Assembly: GCA_030762935.1 (NCBI GenBank)
Contig: CM060883.1
Coordinates: forward strand, 54,086,001 to 54,150,000
From: Hymenopus coronatus
Taxonomy: Eukaryota; Arthropoda; Insecta; Mantodea; Hymenopodidae
Reading direction: 5' to 3'
Length of the DNA: 64,000 bases
Shown piece after piece: positions 1 to 11,720 of the stretch. The notes under the pieces were generated by a model, which was not told the origin of the DNA, ran no database searches, and was given only the letters and a program-made list of their open reading frames with translations. The position numbers and the translations under genes are program-made. Position 1 is the stretch's first letter. Every line of letters starts with the position of its first letter.

Positions 1-900
1 ACGATTCAACGAAAAAAGTATTGAATTTGCTATCCACTAGATAAAGCAGTGAAGTCATCAGATTTTTGGGAACTATTCTTTGGTAGTGCGAAAACAAAGT
101 GTACTTAAAGACATGGATATATTGGAGAATGGTTGTTAAATGCTGAATTGAAACCAAAGAATTCTAATAGCGGCATTAAAATCACGGGAGCATTAATTTG
201 GTGGGGGGTTGTAATACTTCCAGACAGGATCATGGACAACTTACTTATATAAAACTGCAATTGAAGCGCACACATGTTACGACAACGAAAGCCTAAAAGA
301 CACATGATGAGCCTAGGTGTAGTTCCTGTGCGCCTGCCCTTATTAGGGTTTAACCACAGAAAAGATTTGGAATGTTTGTAGGTGGGTAGGGTAAGGTCGG
401 TTTGACATTGAGGGTGTAAGGGAGATAACACTATTGTGTATAGGTTCCTCACGAATTGCCTTTTACATGATCAGCAACTCTGCCGCTGCTCCGCTGGTTT
501 CCTACTGTTCAATAAGATCATGTTGAATTCTGATCACCACTCCCATTGTGAAGAGGGAGTACTTATGTTCAGCTTAGAGCTGTTGGCCGATATAATGTCC
601 CCGTTACCGCGGGTGCCCACAAGCCAATAGGGAACCCAGTATTATGTGTAGCAAGTTCTGTGGATAAGTAGTTCCCCAGAGGTCGGACAAGGGCGTTCTC
701 ATGTTGTGCCTATCTGGCGTAGAAATTTTGAGCACGGTGCCGTATCACTTCTTTTACATATGCAAGTGCCGAGGCTTCATGTAGTTTTCTCGAGCGAGGG
801 GTAATTTGCCACGGCACCTATGCCCTTTTCTTACGAATTTACTTGTGCGATATAATAGATGTAAGAATGCATGTGTTTGGGTGTATATATAAGCTTAGAG
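1..900. other. Intergenic sequence, nothing recognised
   Basis: Only short open frames of 60-115 codons are present on either strand, with no family motif I recognise. Base composition looks more balanced than in the AT-rich introns to the right. No tRNA-like boxes or long inverted repeats were seen by eye. Confidence 0.5.
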
Positions 901-950
901 GTGGATGTTTCCCGTAAAGCTATCGGCGCAAGTCGATGGTGCTATCTGGT

Positions 951-995
951 TGGTCACCCATCAAAGTAGTAACCGGGCTCCATGCTGCTTAACTT
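951..995 (-). repeat. 5S rRNA-derived fragment (SINE3-like or 5S pseudogene)
   Basis: Read on the minus strand, this stretch follows the middle and 3' part of animal 5S rRNA. It contains AAGTTAAGCAGC, then GAGCCCGGTTA, then GATGGGTGACC, in the right order and spacing. These cover the internal-promoter A and C boxes for TFIIIA and RNA polymerase III. The 5' half of 5S is not recognisable upstream, and the helix after GGTGACC has diverged, so this is not an intact 5S gene. It is either a decayed 5S copy or the head of a 5S-derived SINE. Confidence 0.6.
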
Positions 996-1000
996 GACCA

Positions 1001-1739
1001 AATGTGGCCTGTCAAGTGAAGTAATGCCATTAGCGGGGGAAGCGAAAGGAGTGAGGTAACAGAAGGAACAACATGGGTAGTATTAGCGCGTTTTAAAGGC
1101 GTCGTTTCAAGTGGAACGGTTTAGGGGAAGCCAGAACAGGGCGTAAAACGGCTACTTGGTGAACTGAACAGCGTGGTTTCTCTCGGATTCACAGACATCC
1201 GTTACCACGAGCACCAGTCCTGGACGAGTTGGAGATGTCTTTGATGTGGTTGCAGGCTCGACATGCCACAATTAAGCAAGTGATTATTTCTCCCTACGGA
1301 TAATAGTCTGAACACTGGGAATTTTTGGTATTGTCGCGACCAATCATCTAACGGCAGCACAACACATGCTGTACGCGTAAGGTTCTACGTATGTAATGAC
1401 TTTCACAGCACTTCAATCGAACTGCACCTTTTGTCGAATTCGTTGAAACAGACGTTCTCGTGATAATAAACAGTTGTAAATATTATTGGGCCTTACAACA
1501 AGGCTTTGCTTTATTTTTCATAAAACCTGTACATACATACGATGCAGAAGTAAAATAACTTTTAGCAAAAACCATTAGCAAAGGGTTTTTATACATTAAA
1601 TGATGAGTATCAAGAATGAAATAAATACAGATAAAAACCCAGCATACCGAGATAAGGCGCAACTTTTAATTAAAGATTTTAGTCCGTAAGATATTTTGAA
1701 TAAATAGCATGGTTTATATTCGACTCTCCAGAAGTTACC
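1001..1739. other. Unassigned stretch next to the 5S-like segment
   Basis: No coding potential or known repeat is recognised. The part to about 1450 is relatively GC-rich and could be the body of a 5S-derived SINE or an older repeat. The remainder is AT-rich. Confidence 0.4.
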
Positions 1740-1742
1740 GCC

Positions 1743-2580
1743 TTGAATATCGACCTCAGCTACTGTGACACGGGATTAACGCCAAGGAAGATCAACACAT
1801 ATTCGGCTTTCTGCCCTGCAGATGACGCACCTTTTCTGTCTCGTGTGATTCATCATATTCCAAGTCTTGTGCAATATTATCTGCAATCCCTCAAGGCAGC
1901 ATATTGGGTCCATTATATTATCTATACTGCATATCTTACTCAAACATCCACATCTCACAGTAGACAATTTGCTATTGATATAGAAATGATGTCTGAAGGA
2001 AATATTGAGACTGCTACAATCCAACTTTAACAATTTTGCGACTAAATTAAAAACTGATGCTAGAAATGGAGAATTATAGTGAAAACTTCTAAATATAAAT
2101 TATTCCACTACCTACAAGAGAACGTAAATTATTATCCAATAATCTTCAGAGAGACACCCATACCAGGATCTACTATATGACATATCTAGGCCTAACACCG
2201 TATAGTGAACTCAATTGAAATTCCTATGTTTACAAGATGTCGGCGACATAAAAATTGTCTACTGAAACATACTAGTATTCTTCACCCCAAGTAACCTCTT
2301 GCATTAAAGTACAAACGTCTCATATATCTGTCACTAGTACAACTCATTTGGCAATATGGCTGTTCTATATCGGGCTCTGCTTCTTCGAAAAAAAAAACTG
2401 CTCAAAACAGATATATCCAACTGATAACAGTATGGCGCGAAATAAAACGCTGCAGGACAATATGGTGTTCCAAACGTACCTACAATTCTCTGCATTATCT
2501 CTGTAAGACTATACACAATTTTAAGGCAATAAAATTATCTGATACGTTAAATTTTCTATTTCATCCTGCTTATCCGCCAC
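1743..2580 (+). pseudogene. Jockey-clade LINE reverse transcriptase remnant
   Basis: Around 1890-1935 one frame reads IPQGSILGPLYYLY, which matches the reverse-transcriptase block IPQGSxLGPxLY just before the catalytic YADD region. The following sequence, spread over several frames with stops, resembles the Jockey thumb region, including a YLGL stretch near 2180 and a W-x-YG-like segment near 2350. Stops and frameshifts are frequent, so the copy is dead. Endonuclease and ORF1 regions are absent, as expected for a 5'-truncated LINE. The IPQGS block is clear and the flanks are approximate. Confidence 0.65.
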
Positions 2581-2589
2581 ACAAAGTAA

Positions 2590-4530
2590 GAAATAAAACA
2601 CCGCTCCGACCTTCGTCTATAACCCACTTCTATAATTACATACTTAGCCGGCGTTAGTACCATATGTAACATGACATATTTATTATTTTGAGTATTATTA
2701 TTTGCAACCCTGTGGTAAACAAGGATTATAGAATAACGTTATAATGATTATAAATTAAAAAAAAATATAGCCTGAAAGTGAAAACATCACTTCAATCCTG
2801 AAAAACATTTAGAATGAACTTGAAGATGGGGTGAAGGAACATCACTTTAGAAATGTGAAAGAACGTTCCAGGGTGGAAAATGTCAATGTAAGGGAGACAA
2901 ACCCATATTTATATTAAATACCTGAAATATTAACTGAAATAATTCATAGAAAAGCAATAAAAACTATATTCTTTTGACAAGGAGTTGGCAGGATTTCTGC
3001 CCATTGTTGCTGCTCACCATTAGAATGAAGCAAGGTATGGAACACGGAAGATCTAAAGCTACATGCGTCTACAAGAGCCTTCCACAAACAAAAGAGGGGC
3101 AGGCTGCTAGCTGAAGAGCTGTTATCAACTCGAGTTCTGATGCAGCAGAGGAGTGAACAGAGCGAATAACGTTTAGTGGCAAGTTGCTCTGCTGCGGAGT
3201 TGAGTGATCATCAGCACGGGCCACAAGACATTCCATAAAAACAAGGGATTTGCGCTAATCAAGTGCCTTGAAACGCAGAACCACAAATAAATCAAGGTAC
3301 TTAAACTACATTTCCTTGGTCACAATACTAATTGGATGCTCTTAGCTGATTAAACTGAATTGGTCTGTATTCCAGATAAGAATTCATTTTCTGGTAGATT
3401 CCTCTTTAATTCCTTTGTTAATACAACGTGCCAAACACAGTTATTGGAAATAACATTAAAGCTTGAATGTTTGTATAAGAATGTGTATAAATAGGGCAGT
3501 TCGTTAACTTAAGTAAAAGTCCACTGTTACACCGTGGCAGATGTTGCTGAATTTCGAAATTCGAAGTGTGCGTATACGTCATTACTGAAGCTGATCAGCT
3601 TATTTAGTTTTTTTTTTTTTTTTTATTAAGCTGTCATCTTAAACAAAATGTTCATGGCTGGATATTATCATTATTTGTAAGTTAACCCTCTTGGCATACG
3701 GGCCGTGAGCGATATGGGTGTAGCGACACTCAAATGAGATCGGGGTCCATTCGTTGTCTGGCTTTGTCTTAGGATAAGTGAAAAGTAGGCAAGTCCCTTA
3801 TCCAGGATATTTTCCCCAACTGAAAAAGGCATGACTTTAGAGTATGAGAGAGAACGCTTCCTTCCAGACAATGAATATGCACGTTTTAATTAAGTTTTCT
3901 CTATCTCATATTATAGGTACACTAATGATTTGACCTCCGATTTGCCTTACCAATCTACTGTCCACTTCTACGTCTACGGCTGCTCAGATGCAAATTTTCT
4001 GTGGTGTAAAATTTGGCGTGTCCTGATGAATTCCCAAAAGTCTGTAATTGTCAAATTCGCACACTAACGAAAAGTCGCCCACTGCCCTGTTTTTTGGAGA
4101 GGAGTACTAATATCCACAGCAGCTACCAAATAGCTTGGCATTACCTTGGATAGCAATAGGGTGGCCGGATGTCCTTATTTTGTACGAACAGATTATATTT
4201 TAAAACCAGTTCGCGTCTGTATTGTACTTTTAGAAGAATAGCAAAATGTTCATATCTTCCTCTATTGAATAATCCGAATGAGAAAAGAACATTGCTTATT
4301 TTCGATTTCGATTTCTAGAAGCATGGCCATGACGTGGCATCACAGTAACGTAACAAACATTGATTCATTATACAACAGTGTCATAATACATACGTTTTAA
4401 CAATCAATAACAGTTCTTTTACTGTAGTATTCTAACAAGTTTATGACGTGTTTCCTACTTCTTTACTTCAGCTAAAATTATGTAATCTTCTGCAATGATC
4501 CCTTCTATTATTGGCTGATGAAAAATAAGG
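2590..4530. other. Intergenic sequence with a poly-T run
   Basis: No gene or named repeat is recognised. A poly-T run at about 3608-3624 could be the poly-A tail of a minus-strand retrotransposon, but no body is identifiable. The small frames near 3671-3871 and 4659-4847 show no family features. Confidence 0.45.
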
Positions 4531-4534
4531 AAGG

Positions 4535-5247
4535 TAGTCTAAAAATCTAATGTGTTCCATTCACATGACTTTCTCAATATATCTGCAATAAATTATTTTA
4601 AACAGCTTATGCTTCTATTTACTTCCTGCTAATCGAGAAAAAATTAGCAGAAATAGTCTTATTTCTTGCTTCCTTGTAAGTAAAAGCGAAATAAGGGACT
4701 ACCATAGGTTAAAGTGATAGTCAAAAGCTGGTTGCTATGTGACTGAAGTCCCTTTGTTTGCATGGACACGAGTTCACAAAGTTCTGTATGAGAAAAATAT
4801 AAGTTTTTATAGCTTAAACCAAAAAACAAGGAATATCTCAAAAACAATCAACTCCACGAAAAAAATGTATACAACATAAATTGTGTGTTTTAATGTGCTC
4901 TACATTTTTTGTGTGGTAAGTTTTTGTCTCTGTCTTACGGTTTAGCACTTAATGCAAAATTCCGTAAAATTGACTCAGAATAAAGTAGTCTTTAGAGGTT
5001 ATTCCCAGAAAATTCAAAATATACATTTTATTTTCTAGGTAAATATCTTTAATACACGATATTTTAATCAAAATCGTTAGAGCCATTTTTTAGAAAATCA
5101 AAATTTTCGAAAAATGTTCCATGTAAGGGTAGTTTGGAGTGGGGGGATATTTCTCAAAATCTTCGTGTCGCATCCCCGGGAGATACTAAACTTAAATACC
5201 AAGTTTGGTGTTTTACTACTTTTCATTTTTGAGTTATCGTGTTCACA

Positions 5248-5309
<62 letters not shown>

Positions 5310-5450
5310 GACCTTTTTCTGAAAATACTTTTTTTGGATACATGGGACCCTAAAACATATTTCCGGTGAAATCTCGGTATCGAATTTTTTGGTGGAGTGC
5401 AATACATTCTCTATACTCTATGTATATAGTTCGTATAGAAAAAGTAAAAA
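4535..5450 (+). repeat. Dispersed repeat X, copy 1 (longest plus-strand copy)
   Basis: This noncoding unit of about 0.9 kb recurs, diverged, at 10415, 12060, 26210, 38935, 42835 and 54250. Shared landmarks in order are: a start with TGTTCCATTCACATGAC; a block with TTTTAATCAAAATCGTTAGA; GTTCCATGTAAGGG; a block ending CATCCCCGGGAGATACTAA; a CA-repeat; GAAATCTCGGTATCGAA; and an end near AAAAAGTAAAA. No coding capacity, terminal inverted repeats or tRNA boxes were seen. It could be a Helitron-like or other nonautonomous element, but nothing in the sequence settles that. Confidence 0.8.
5246..5307 (+). repeat. (CA)n microsatellite inside repeat X copy 1
   Basis: A nearly perfect CA dinucleotide run lies at the position where other copies of repeat X also carry CA/GT-rich sequence. 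The open frames across it are artefacts of the dinucleotide repeat. Confidence 0.97.
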
Positions 5451-5479
5451 ATGCCTCAATTTCGAAGAGGAAATGTGCC

Positions 5480-5740
5480 TTCTTGGCTATTAAAATAATA
5501 TTCGAGATAAGCGTGCATTAACAAATGCAGTTCCAATAATTACATGTAGACCATGAAATCCTGTAGCTACAAAACCTTTGGTGACAGGAAGTCAAAATAG
5601 ATACATAAATTGTGATGATAAGTAGTTTACTTATTAGAAAACAAAAGTTGAGGCGACAACAGTTTATATTATAACTCCTTGTAAACAAGAATGTTCAAGC
5701 TGCTAAGTGATTACTATAAGCATTGATAATTCCAATAAGT
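5480..5740 (-). pseudogene. Nuclear mitochondrial insertion: COX3 fragment
   Basis: On the minus strand, 5570-5525 reads VATGFHGLHVIIGT, a signature of cytochrome c oxidase subunit III near its C-terminal helices. The upstream minus-strand sequence (to about 5740) can be followed weakly as the preceding COX3 helix, with TGA and TAA interruptions. The downstream part loses COX3 similarity near 5510. It lies directly after repeat X copy 1 in nuclear repeat-rich DNA, so a NUMT is the natural reading. Borders are approximate. Confidence 0.7.
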
Positions 5741-5879
5741 CAGATTTGAAACCAGTTCCAGTGCTTATAGGTTTCTTCCAATTGTTGTTAAAATCAGCTA
5801 TTAAAAATTTTTATGATGTTAGTGATAAACTTCAGAAGTCTTATAAAAATTAACATGGACAAAATCGCTTTCATATTGT

Positions 5880-5881
<2 letters not shown>

Positions 5882-5915
<34 letters not shown>
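5882..5915 (+). repeat. Poly-A tract
   Basis: A run of 34 A residues. It may be a retroposon tail, but no element body was identified upstream. Confidence 0.95.
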
Positions 5916-5916
<1 letters not shown>

Positions 5917-5920
5917 AAGC

Positions 5921-8025
5921 ACAAGTTCTAAAACTAATTTTCTGGAGTGTGAAAACATTTAAATGTCCATATTTTGAGGAATAGAATTCTGGAAAATCTA
6001 GACGGCAAGTTCTTTTGGAACCTTGGTATTATTAGCATAGTACAGAAATTCTAATGCAGGATCCGTGAAGCAAAATGCATATCTGCTGCATAGGTTCTAC
6101 TACTTCTGCAATTTAAGTGCCTCAGTTACACACTCCCTCATTTGACCCTTGTATCAGTAGTTTCTCTAGCCGGGGTTTACTTCGCTTTCCCAAATCAACG
6201 AATTCAGAAAATTAAAAAAACCGGATATTATGCGTCTTGTTACTGGATCACCCATACATTCGCAACACCACCCTGCATGCCTTCTAGGGATTCCGGAGGT
6301 TCTCCATTGAGGATCATAGAAACCGAATTTCATAAACTTTCTGAAATGTAACAGTGAAGGAAAATTAACCTAAAGTTTGGAATTGCTATTAACAATGTGA
6401 GGTGCAGACTCAACATTTTCAGCTGATCGAAGTAAAGTAGGGACTCCAAAGGTAGACCTTTCCAAAATATCAATTCGTTCACCTCAATAGGCCCTCAAAT
6501 AAATAAACCATCCTGGTTTAGATCGCCGTTAAGTGACATTGTGAAAATGTTTCCTGAACCGACAGTCTGGTTTGAGAAAGGCTAGAAAGAAATGTAATAG
6601 TCTTTCATCTCAAATGTCATCGAGTAGGAAATTAAGATGCATTCTACCTGGACGTGAAATCACTTACGATTATGTGACGTAATCATTTGAATAAGGATCT
6701 CTACAGATTTGACATTTGGTAAACCAGTGCTAAAAAGGAGAACGCAAATGTAGGATTGAGATGAAGATACATGCAGCTGTGCGCATTCCTAGTGGCAGTA
6801 ACAGTTATGCACATAATATTATTTCTGCAATCCTACTTTTATAAACAGGTTGTTAGGTACTCAATATTGTGTATAATTGGTTGATTAAGGGGCGCATATT
6901 GACCTGTTTCCTGTATCAGTAACGTGATACCGATATTCCAATTTGCCATTTGTAATATATTTTTCTCTGAGTAATGAAAAGACAACAAGAAAAATCTGAA
7001 CATTATTAAATATCAGGTTAATTAATATCTGAATTTATAAGCACTTACCAGCTGATAATTGACATCACATTCCATAACACTTGCTCACTTTTCACCAGGA
7101 AAAGAATGCATACAGTGGCTCTCGGTTTATAAGTTTAAAACGCCAGGTAACAACTGAAATGCATGGAAGAGAGATAAACGTCTCAAATATTGCAAACATA
7201 TATGAGCATGAACATGTCAACAATGCATACCGAATTATTTCCTACAATTGTTCCTACGTTCGCTCATGCCATAGTCGTCAAGAGCACTCGTCACACAAAT
7301 TACTATTAAAGCACACTAAGAGTCATGCTACACAATTGCTAAGACCCGCCTACGTAAAATAATTGCATAATAACATCCAAAACAAGCTCTTCTATACTCA
7401 GTTTATGCAATTTCACAAAATATGTATGATACTAAAACAAATATTTATGAGTAATTAGTTTCCAGTTCGCATTCTGGATTGATCAGGTATGGTGCTCCGT
7501 TTCCCTTTTGCTTTTCGTTAGATCCTGGGAGGTTGTGCATAAGGCTTAGGTAAATGAGAGTTGAGTTTACAGCATTAACCCATTTATCGCCAAACATATT
7601 GCAACAAAAATGTTCTTTATTACTGAAAAATGTGTTTAAAAATAGTCTTTATTGTAAATCTGTAGTGAAATTTTTCTCGTCGCTACGACGCTAGTTCCTG
7701 TGCTTCGGCTGTCTCTCTACTCCACGCTCAGAACTCATTGTTCAAAATTTTCTGGGACAAGAAGAAAATGCGTGAAGATTTTGAAAATTTTGGGTTTATT
7801 GGAATATCAATAGAGCAAAACTTATTAACTTTATTTATGATTTGATTATGGTTTCTGAATCAGAAGAGGCTGACATATAAGTGGTAAAAGTTTCATTATG
7901 ATAGATTGTATAGCTTTCAAGAAACACTAGCATATATTGCATTGAAACTCTACATGGAGATTGCTACTCTAACATTACCAAGTGTCCTTAGTTTTAGTTT
8001 AGAATTTTAAATTTATGAAAAGAAT
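5921..8025. other. Intergenic sequence, nothing recognised
   Basis: Contains short frames (for example 6142-6351 and 7081-7362) without recognisable domains, codon-bias signals or splice context. No repeat family could be assigned by eye. Confidence 0.45.
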
Positions 8026-8029
8026 CTGC

Positions 8030-8600
8030 TAAGACAATGCTTAGAATATCAAGAAAAGAGTTTAAAAGTTTCTATAGTGGGTATATACAATATAACCTGG
8101 AAAGTAATGGTCTGGGAGAAATTTGGAGAATGAGGGAAAACAATGTTAAAGGTTTTTGGAAAGGAGTTAGGAGAAGATTTGGATATCTAGAAATACAAAT
8201 ACTGTTTGCTGATATAGTTGGAAAAAGATCTTTAGAATCGTATATTACAATAAAAACTAAATAGAAAAGAGAAGAGTATATAGACAAACTATACAAAGAA
8301 CAAAGAGAGGGTGAGTGAGAGTGGGAGTATGGAAACTAAAGGGATGAGAAAAGGTTTTCTACAAAAACAGTGCCCAATATGCGGGAGAAAAGAAGATTAT
8401 ATGTAAAGTTAAAAAGAAATGCAATCGGCCACTGAAAAGAGAAATAAACAAGGTATAATTTAAGGAAATTAATGTGTAGCTAGTAGAAGTTGTATGTTGA
8501 ATATGGTAAGTTAACAGCCTGGGCTGAACACTTAACAATATTCCTTGTATTCTTTATTTCTAAGAAATTTAGTACAAATAAATAAATAAATAAATCCCCT
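8030..8600 (+). pseudogene. LINE 3' end, family A, copy 1
   Basis: The frame near 8360 reads CPICGRKEDY, the start of the cysteine motif (C-x2-C ... H-x4-C) found at the C-terminus of many non-LTR retrotransposon ORF2 proteins. Upstream, the words WRMREN and DKLYKEQR recur in similar form in the copy near 50690-50860. The 3' part (CTGGGCTGAACACTTAAC, then AAATAAATAAAT at 8577) matches the end of the minus-strand copy at 15000-15410. The simple AAAT tail is typical of a LINE. Stops disrupt the frame, so it is inactive. Confidence 0.6.
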
Positions 8601-9335
8601 TAAACCTTTGTTACACTGAAACTGAATTTGTAATTGAGAATTACTGCACTAGCCATACATGTACACATTTTCCATTTTCATTTATGCGCAAAGTGAAGCA
8701 CTAAGCCTTCCGAATCTGAGCGCTGGTGATAAGAGCAACTTCAATTTTTCAGTTATTGAAAAATGGTTGAATTATAGATGGGTATGCACTTTGTTCGCCC
8801 TGCGGAAAGGTGTTGGATTATTGTGCCGCCGCTAGAAGCTGTGAGCAAGCGCTGGTTTATTGTAACAATACGTGTGCCGAATTTCACGCAGATGTTTGAA
8901 TCAATAGCAGCAGGCTGGGGATTGTGCAGTGCCCACACTATTATTCTCCAAGGAGAAGTGCACGGGTTAAAGCATCTCACGTGCCTGCAGTAATCTCTTC
9001 ATTGTCACAGCCTGTTGATTATTCTGTCACAACAGATGATATATTCACTATTTCTCCAAACATAACCTCTAAGTAAGCTTTCTTTCTTCCAGTATATAAA
9101 GCGAACTGGTCTAATACATGTTTTTCAGTTGAGGAGGCTTGAGGGTCAAGAGGCAACAAATAGGTAACTATTCAAGTGTTTTGCTGTAGCAAGACTACTT
9201 GAGGAATAAAGTCCATAAGTGTATTGCTTGAGGATAGTCCTCTCACAAGACGTAGGTGATCATTTTATCGACAAGGGTTTCTTTGTAAAATCTCTACTGG
9301 GATTCAGTTTAAACTATTTTGCGAATAAAATGTAA
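8601..9335. other. Intergenic sequence, nothing firmly recognised
   Basis: Overlapping frames of 71-75 codons on both strands at 8753-8993 are more GC-rich than their surroundings and may derive from an old transposon. I could not match them to a family. Confidence 0.4.
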
Positions 9336-9337
9336 TA

Positions 9338-10010
9338 CAGGGTGATTTATATAGAGCTAGCACATTTCTTTCTTTAATTGTTTCAAAACAAATTATGCTA
9401 ACGATAACTTATTATACCTATATTGTAGCGGAATTTTGGGAGATTATTTACCTCTATAGTAAATGTTGAAAATGTCCTCCATCCTGCATAAGGCACAACT
9501 CAACACGTCGTTTCATGTTACAGGCTACTCGTTGGAGAACTCTGTTGTCAATAGCTTGAATCTCCTTTGTGATGTTGTGCTTCAGATCGCCCAATGTCTG
9601 GGGACGTGTGGCGTAAACCCTGTCTTTTAAGTAACCCCACAGAAAGAAGTCCGGCGATGTCAAATCCGGAGATCTCGGTGGCCACAGGTTCCTGGAAATT
9701 ATCCGGTCGTCAAAGAAACTTGCAATTAGGTTTATGGATTCATTTGATATACGGTATTTAGTGCCATCTTGCTGAAAATATCCTTGACTCAGCTCTACAT
9801 CGTACTGATTTTCACGTTGACTATAAGAACAAAATGTCGATACAGCTGCCAACAATGCAATTAGGAATAAAACATAAACATCTGCGCATCTAGTGACAAG
9901 GAATCGAAACTCCAGAACATTCTGCTTAATTTGGTGCTTAAATTGGGTCATTGAATGAATTTCCAACGGAATAATTAAAGAAATGAGTCAGTTCTACATA
10001 AATCACTCTG
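9338..10010 (-). mobile_element. Internally deleted mariner-like element with both TIRs
   Basis: The left end CAGGGTGATTTATATAGA and the inverted right end CAGAGTGATTTATGTAGA pair as terminal inverted repeats, which continue to TCATTTCTTTAATT. A TA dinucleotide flanks each end (9336-9337 and 10011-10012), the Tc1/mariner target-site duplication. The element is about 673 bp, roughly half the usual length of 1.3 kb. Only the C-terminal part of the transposase is left, so it is nonautonomous. Confidence 0.85.
9454..9966 (-). pseudogene. Truncated mariner-like transposase (C-terminal half)
   Basis: The frame encodes WPPRSPDLTSPDFFLWGYLK, the third-aspartate block of Tc1/mariner DDE transposases. 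It ends in HFQHLL, like the GGHFEHLL ends common in this insect lineage. The first-aspartate block and the N-terminal helix-turn-helix DNA-binding region are missing. The first 50 or so residues do not look like transposase and probably come from sequence joined by an internal deletion. No catalytic activity is expected. Confidence 0.85.
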
Positions 10011-10414
10011 TAATATCTATCATAAAGCAATAAAATAGTTATTCTTTTTAAAAAAAGGCTCAGTTCTTCTATAATCAATCATCACGCCAAAAATTTAGTA
10101 CGTACAAATGATATATATGAGAAAATATAATCTAAACTTAAGTAACGCTGAAAAACCTCTAGAAATAAAATCACAGAGTAGTTCAAGGTGAAGTTTGACC
10201 AAAACTGTGAATTTTTTTTCGTAATAGAATGAATTCTAAGTTTTAAGAAAATACATCGTTTTTCCCACTTGGCGCACATCAACTATCAACTGACGCTATA
10301 GATAAGTAGGCGCATGCTTATTAATGGGCATTCCCAACTTTAACCCTTATTTTTTCGTAAACTTTTTTCCAACATTTTTCCATACTCAAAATGTTCCACA
10401 CAATGTCATTTTTA

Positions 10415-10628
10415 CTTTCTCTACACGTACTATGTACATAGTGTATAGAGAAGGTATTGCATTGTACCCAAAAATTCGATACCGAGATTTCAACGGAAAT
10501 ACAGGTTTTGAGACCACCTAAATCCAAAAAAAAGCATTTTTAGAAAAATGTCCGTGTGTCTATCTGTGTGTATGTGTGTGTGTCTGTGGGCAGCATAGCT
10601 CAAAAACGAAAAGACCGTTAAATACCAA
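10415..10628 (-). repeat. Dispersed repeat X, copy 2 (truncated)
   Basis: Reading minus strand, this is the 3' part of repeat X: a CCAAGTTTGGTATTTAAC-like block, a GT/CA-rich tract at about 10552-10588, GAAATCTCGGTATCGAA and the end motif GAGAAAGTAAAAATG. The 5' part is replaced at about 10629 by a tRNA-SINE. Confidence 0.75.
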
Positions 10629-10850
10629 ACTTGGTAGTGGTTAGCGTGCTAGCCTCTAATATCCAAGGTTGCAGGGTTCAAACCCGGCGGAGATTGATCA
10701 TTTTGTTCCCCCTTTGGAAGGGAAGTAAAGCCGTTGGTCCAGTGCAATGTTTATTTTTACGAAAAGAACCCTATGCTTTGAAAGAAAATATCCCTGGAAT
10801 AAATTCCATTATTTTCAGTCCACAAGTCGTGATTTCGTCCTAGTGCCATT
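10629..10850 (+). repeat. tRNA-derived SINE, family 2, copy 1
   Basis: The head has an A-box-like GGTAGTGGTTAGCGTGCTAG and a B box GGTTCAAACCC at about 10675, spaced as in a tRNA gene. The body GGAAGGGAAGTAAAGCCGTTGG matches GAAGGGAAGTAAAGCCATTGG at 57765 and AGAAGTAAAGCCATTGGTTCC at 55125. The shared downstream body places the three in one family transcribed by RNA polymerase III. Confidence 0.75.
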
Positions 10851-11186
10851 TATGGGCGATGATGTGATTACTAGTCATCATGTGCGCATATTGGCGAACT
10901 ATGACCACCGATCAAGAAACCACTCTTAAGGTGGCGCAATACGCCGTAATGGCGTGTCACAACTTAAATTGAATATGCACTGCAATATACTGAACCTCTA
11001 CTATACTGCAACAAATGAGAATACCATTTCCTGCTAAATTTACTTTATTCATCATTAGGTCACCCCACGTAATACATGTTAGGCTTTTGGTACATAAATA
11101 ATTGAGTCAATGTGTTCATGTCACTACCTTAGCATTCGTCACTCACTAGATTGACTTTTAACTTCCCAACTTCGCACGCAGCATAC

Positions 11187-11223
11187 ACACACACACACAC
11201 ACACACACACGCACGCACACACA
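11187..11223 (+). repeat. (CA)n microsatellite
   Basis: A CA dinucleotide run with two G interruptions. The sequence on either side (10851-11559) contains no recognised gene. Confidence 0.95.
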
Positions 11224-11559
11224 CCGGCATTTGGGCTCCTTATATAGTTCGCAATTGGGTTCCGAAAGTTTTAGTCATGGAAATTACGTGAAGTCACTGG
11301 AAGAAGAGATAAAGAACTCTGTTTTGCAGGGAAACACACAAAGACCTTTGTTTCCCCGTTTGCCTTATTGTTATATCAGGTCAGGCACCAATCCCTTCAG
11401 CGGTCGCTCGGCCTCATGCACGACCGTTATAATACTTTGAAATAGATAAGTACTATGCCCGGTGCTTAGCTGAGGTAGCTACTACCCGAGGAAATGCACA
11501 GAATAAACTAGCTTGTTAAATGTGGCAGTTTAACAAGAGGCTTGTGCTAAGGCCAGGGG

Positions 11560-11720
11560 GAGGCCGCGCCGTGGCTGAGTGGTTAGATCACTCACCTCTC
11601 CCCTAGGCGGCCCGGGTTCGATCCCAATCGACCGCATGTGGGATTTGTGGTCTCCATCTTCGTTCCATGTATCGCCAGTAAAAGCAGGCGTTAAACACTA
11701 CCCCCAAAAAGGTCAGGGGA
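11560..11720 (+). repeat. tRNA-derived SINE, family 1, copy 1
   Basis: A box GTGGCTGAGTGGTTAGATCAC and B box GGGTTCGATCCC are both intact and tRNA-spaced. The following CGACCGCATGTGGGATTTGTG matches copies at 16927 and 47100 (minus). This copy lacks part of the middle body found in the 16927 copy, but keeps AAAGCAGGCGTTAAACACTACC near its end. The A-box sequence points to a tRNA-Ser or tRNA-Leu ancestor. Confidence 0.85.

Noticed and set aside
951..995. Functional 5S rRNA gene
   Set aside because: The 5' half and the terminal helix are missing, and no tandem copies are present.
5098..5353. Frames across the CA run on both strands
   Set aside because: Cys-Val and Thr-His repeats are dinucleotide artefacts inside repeat X.
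11560..11640. Functional tRNA-Ser or tRNA-Leu gene
   Set aside because: The A and B boxes are good, but the acceptor 3' side does not pair and the downstream body recurs in two other copies.
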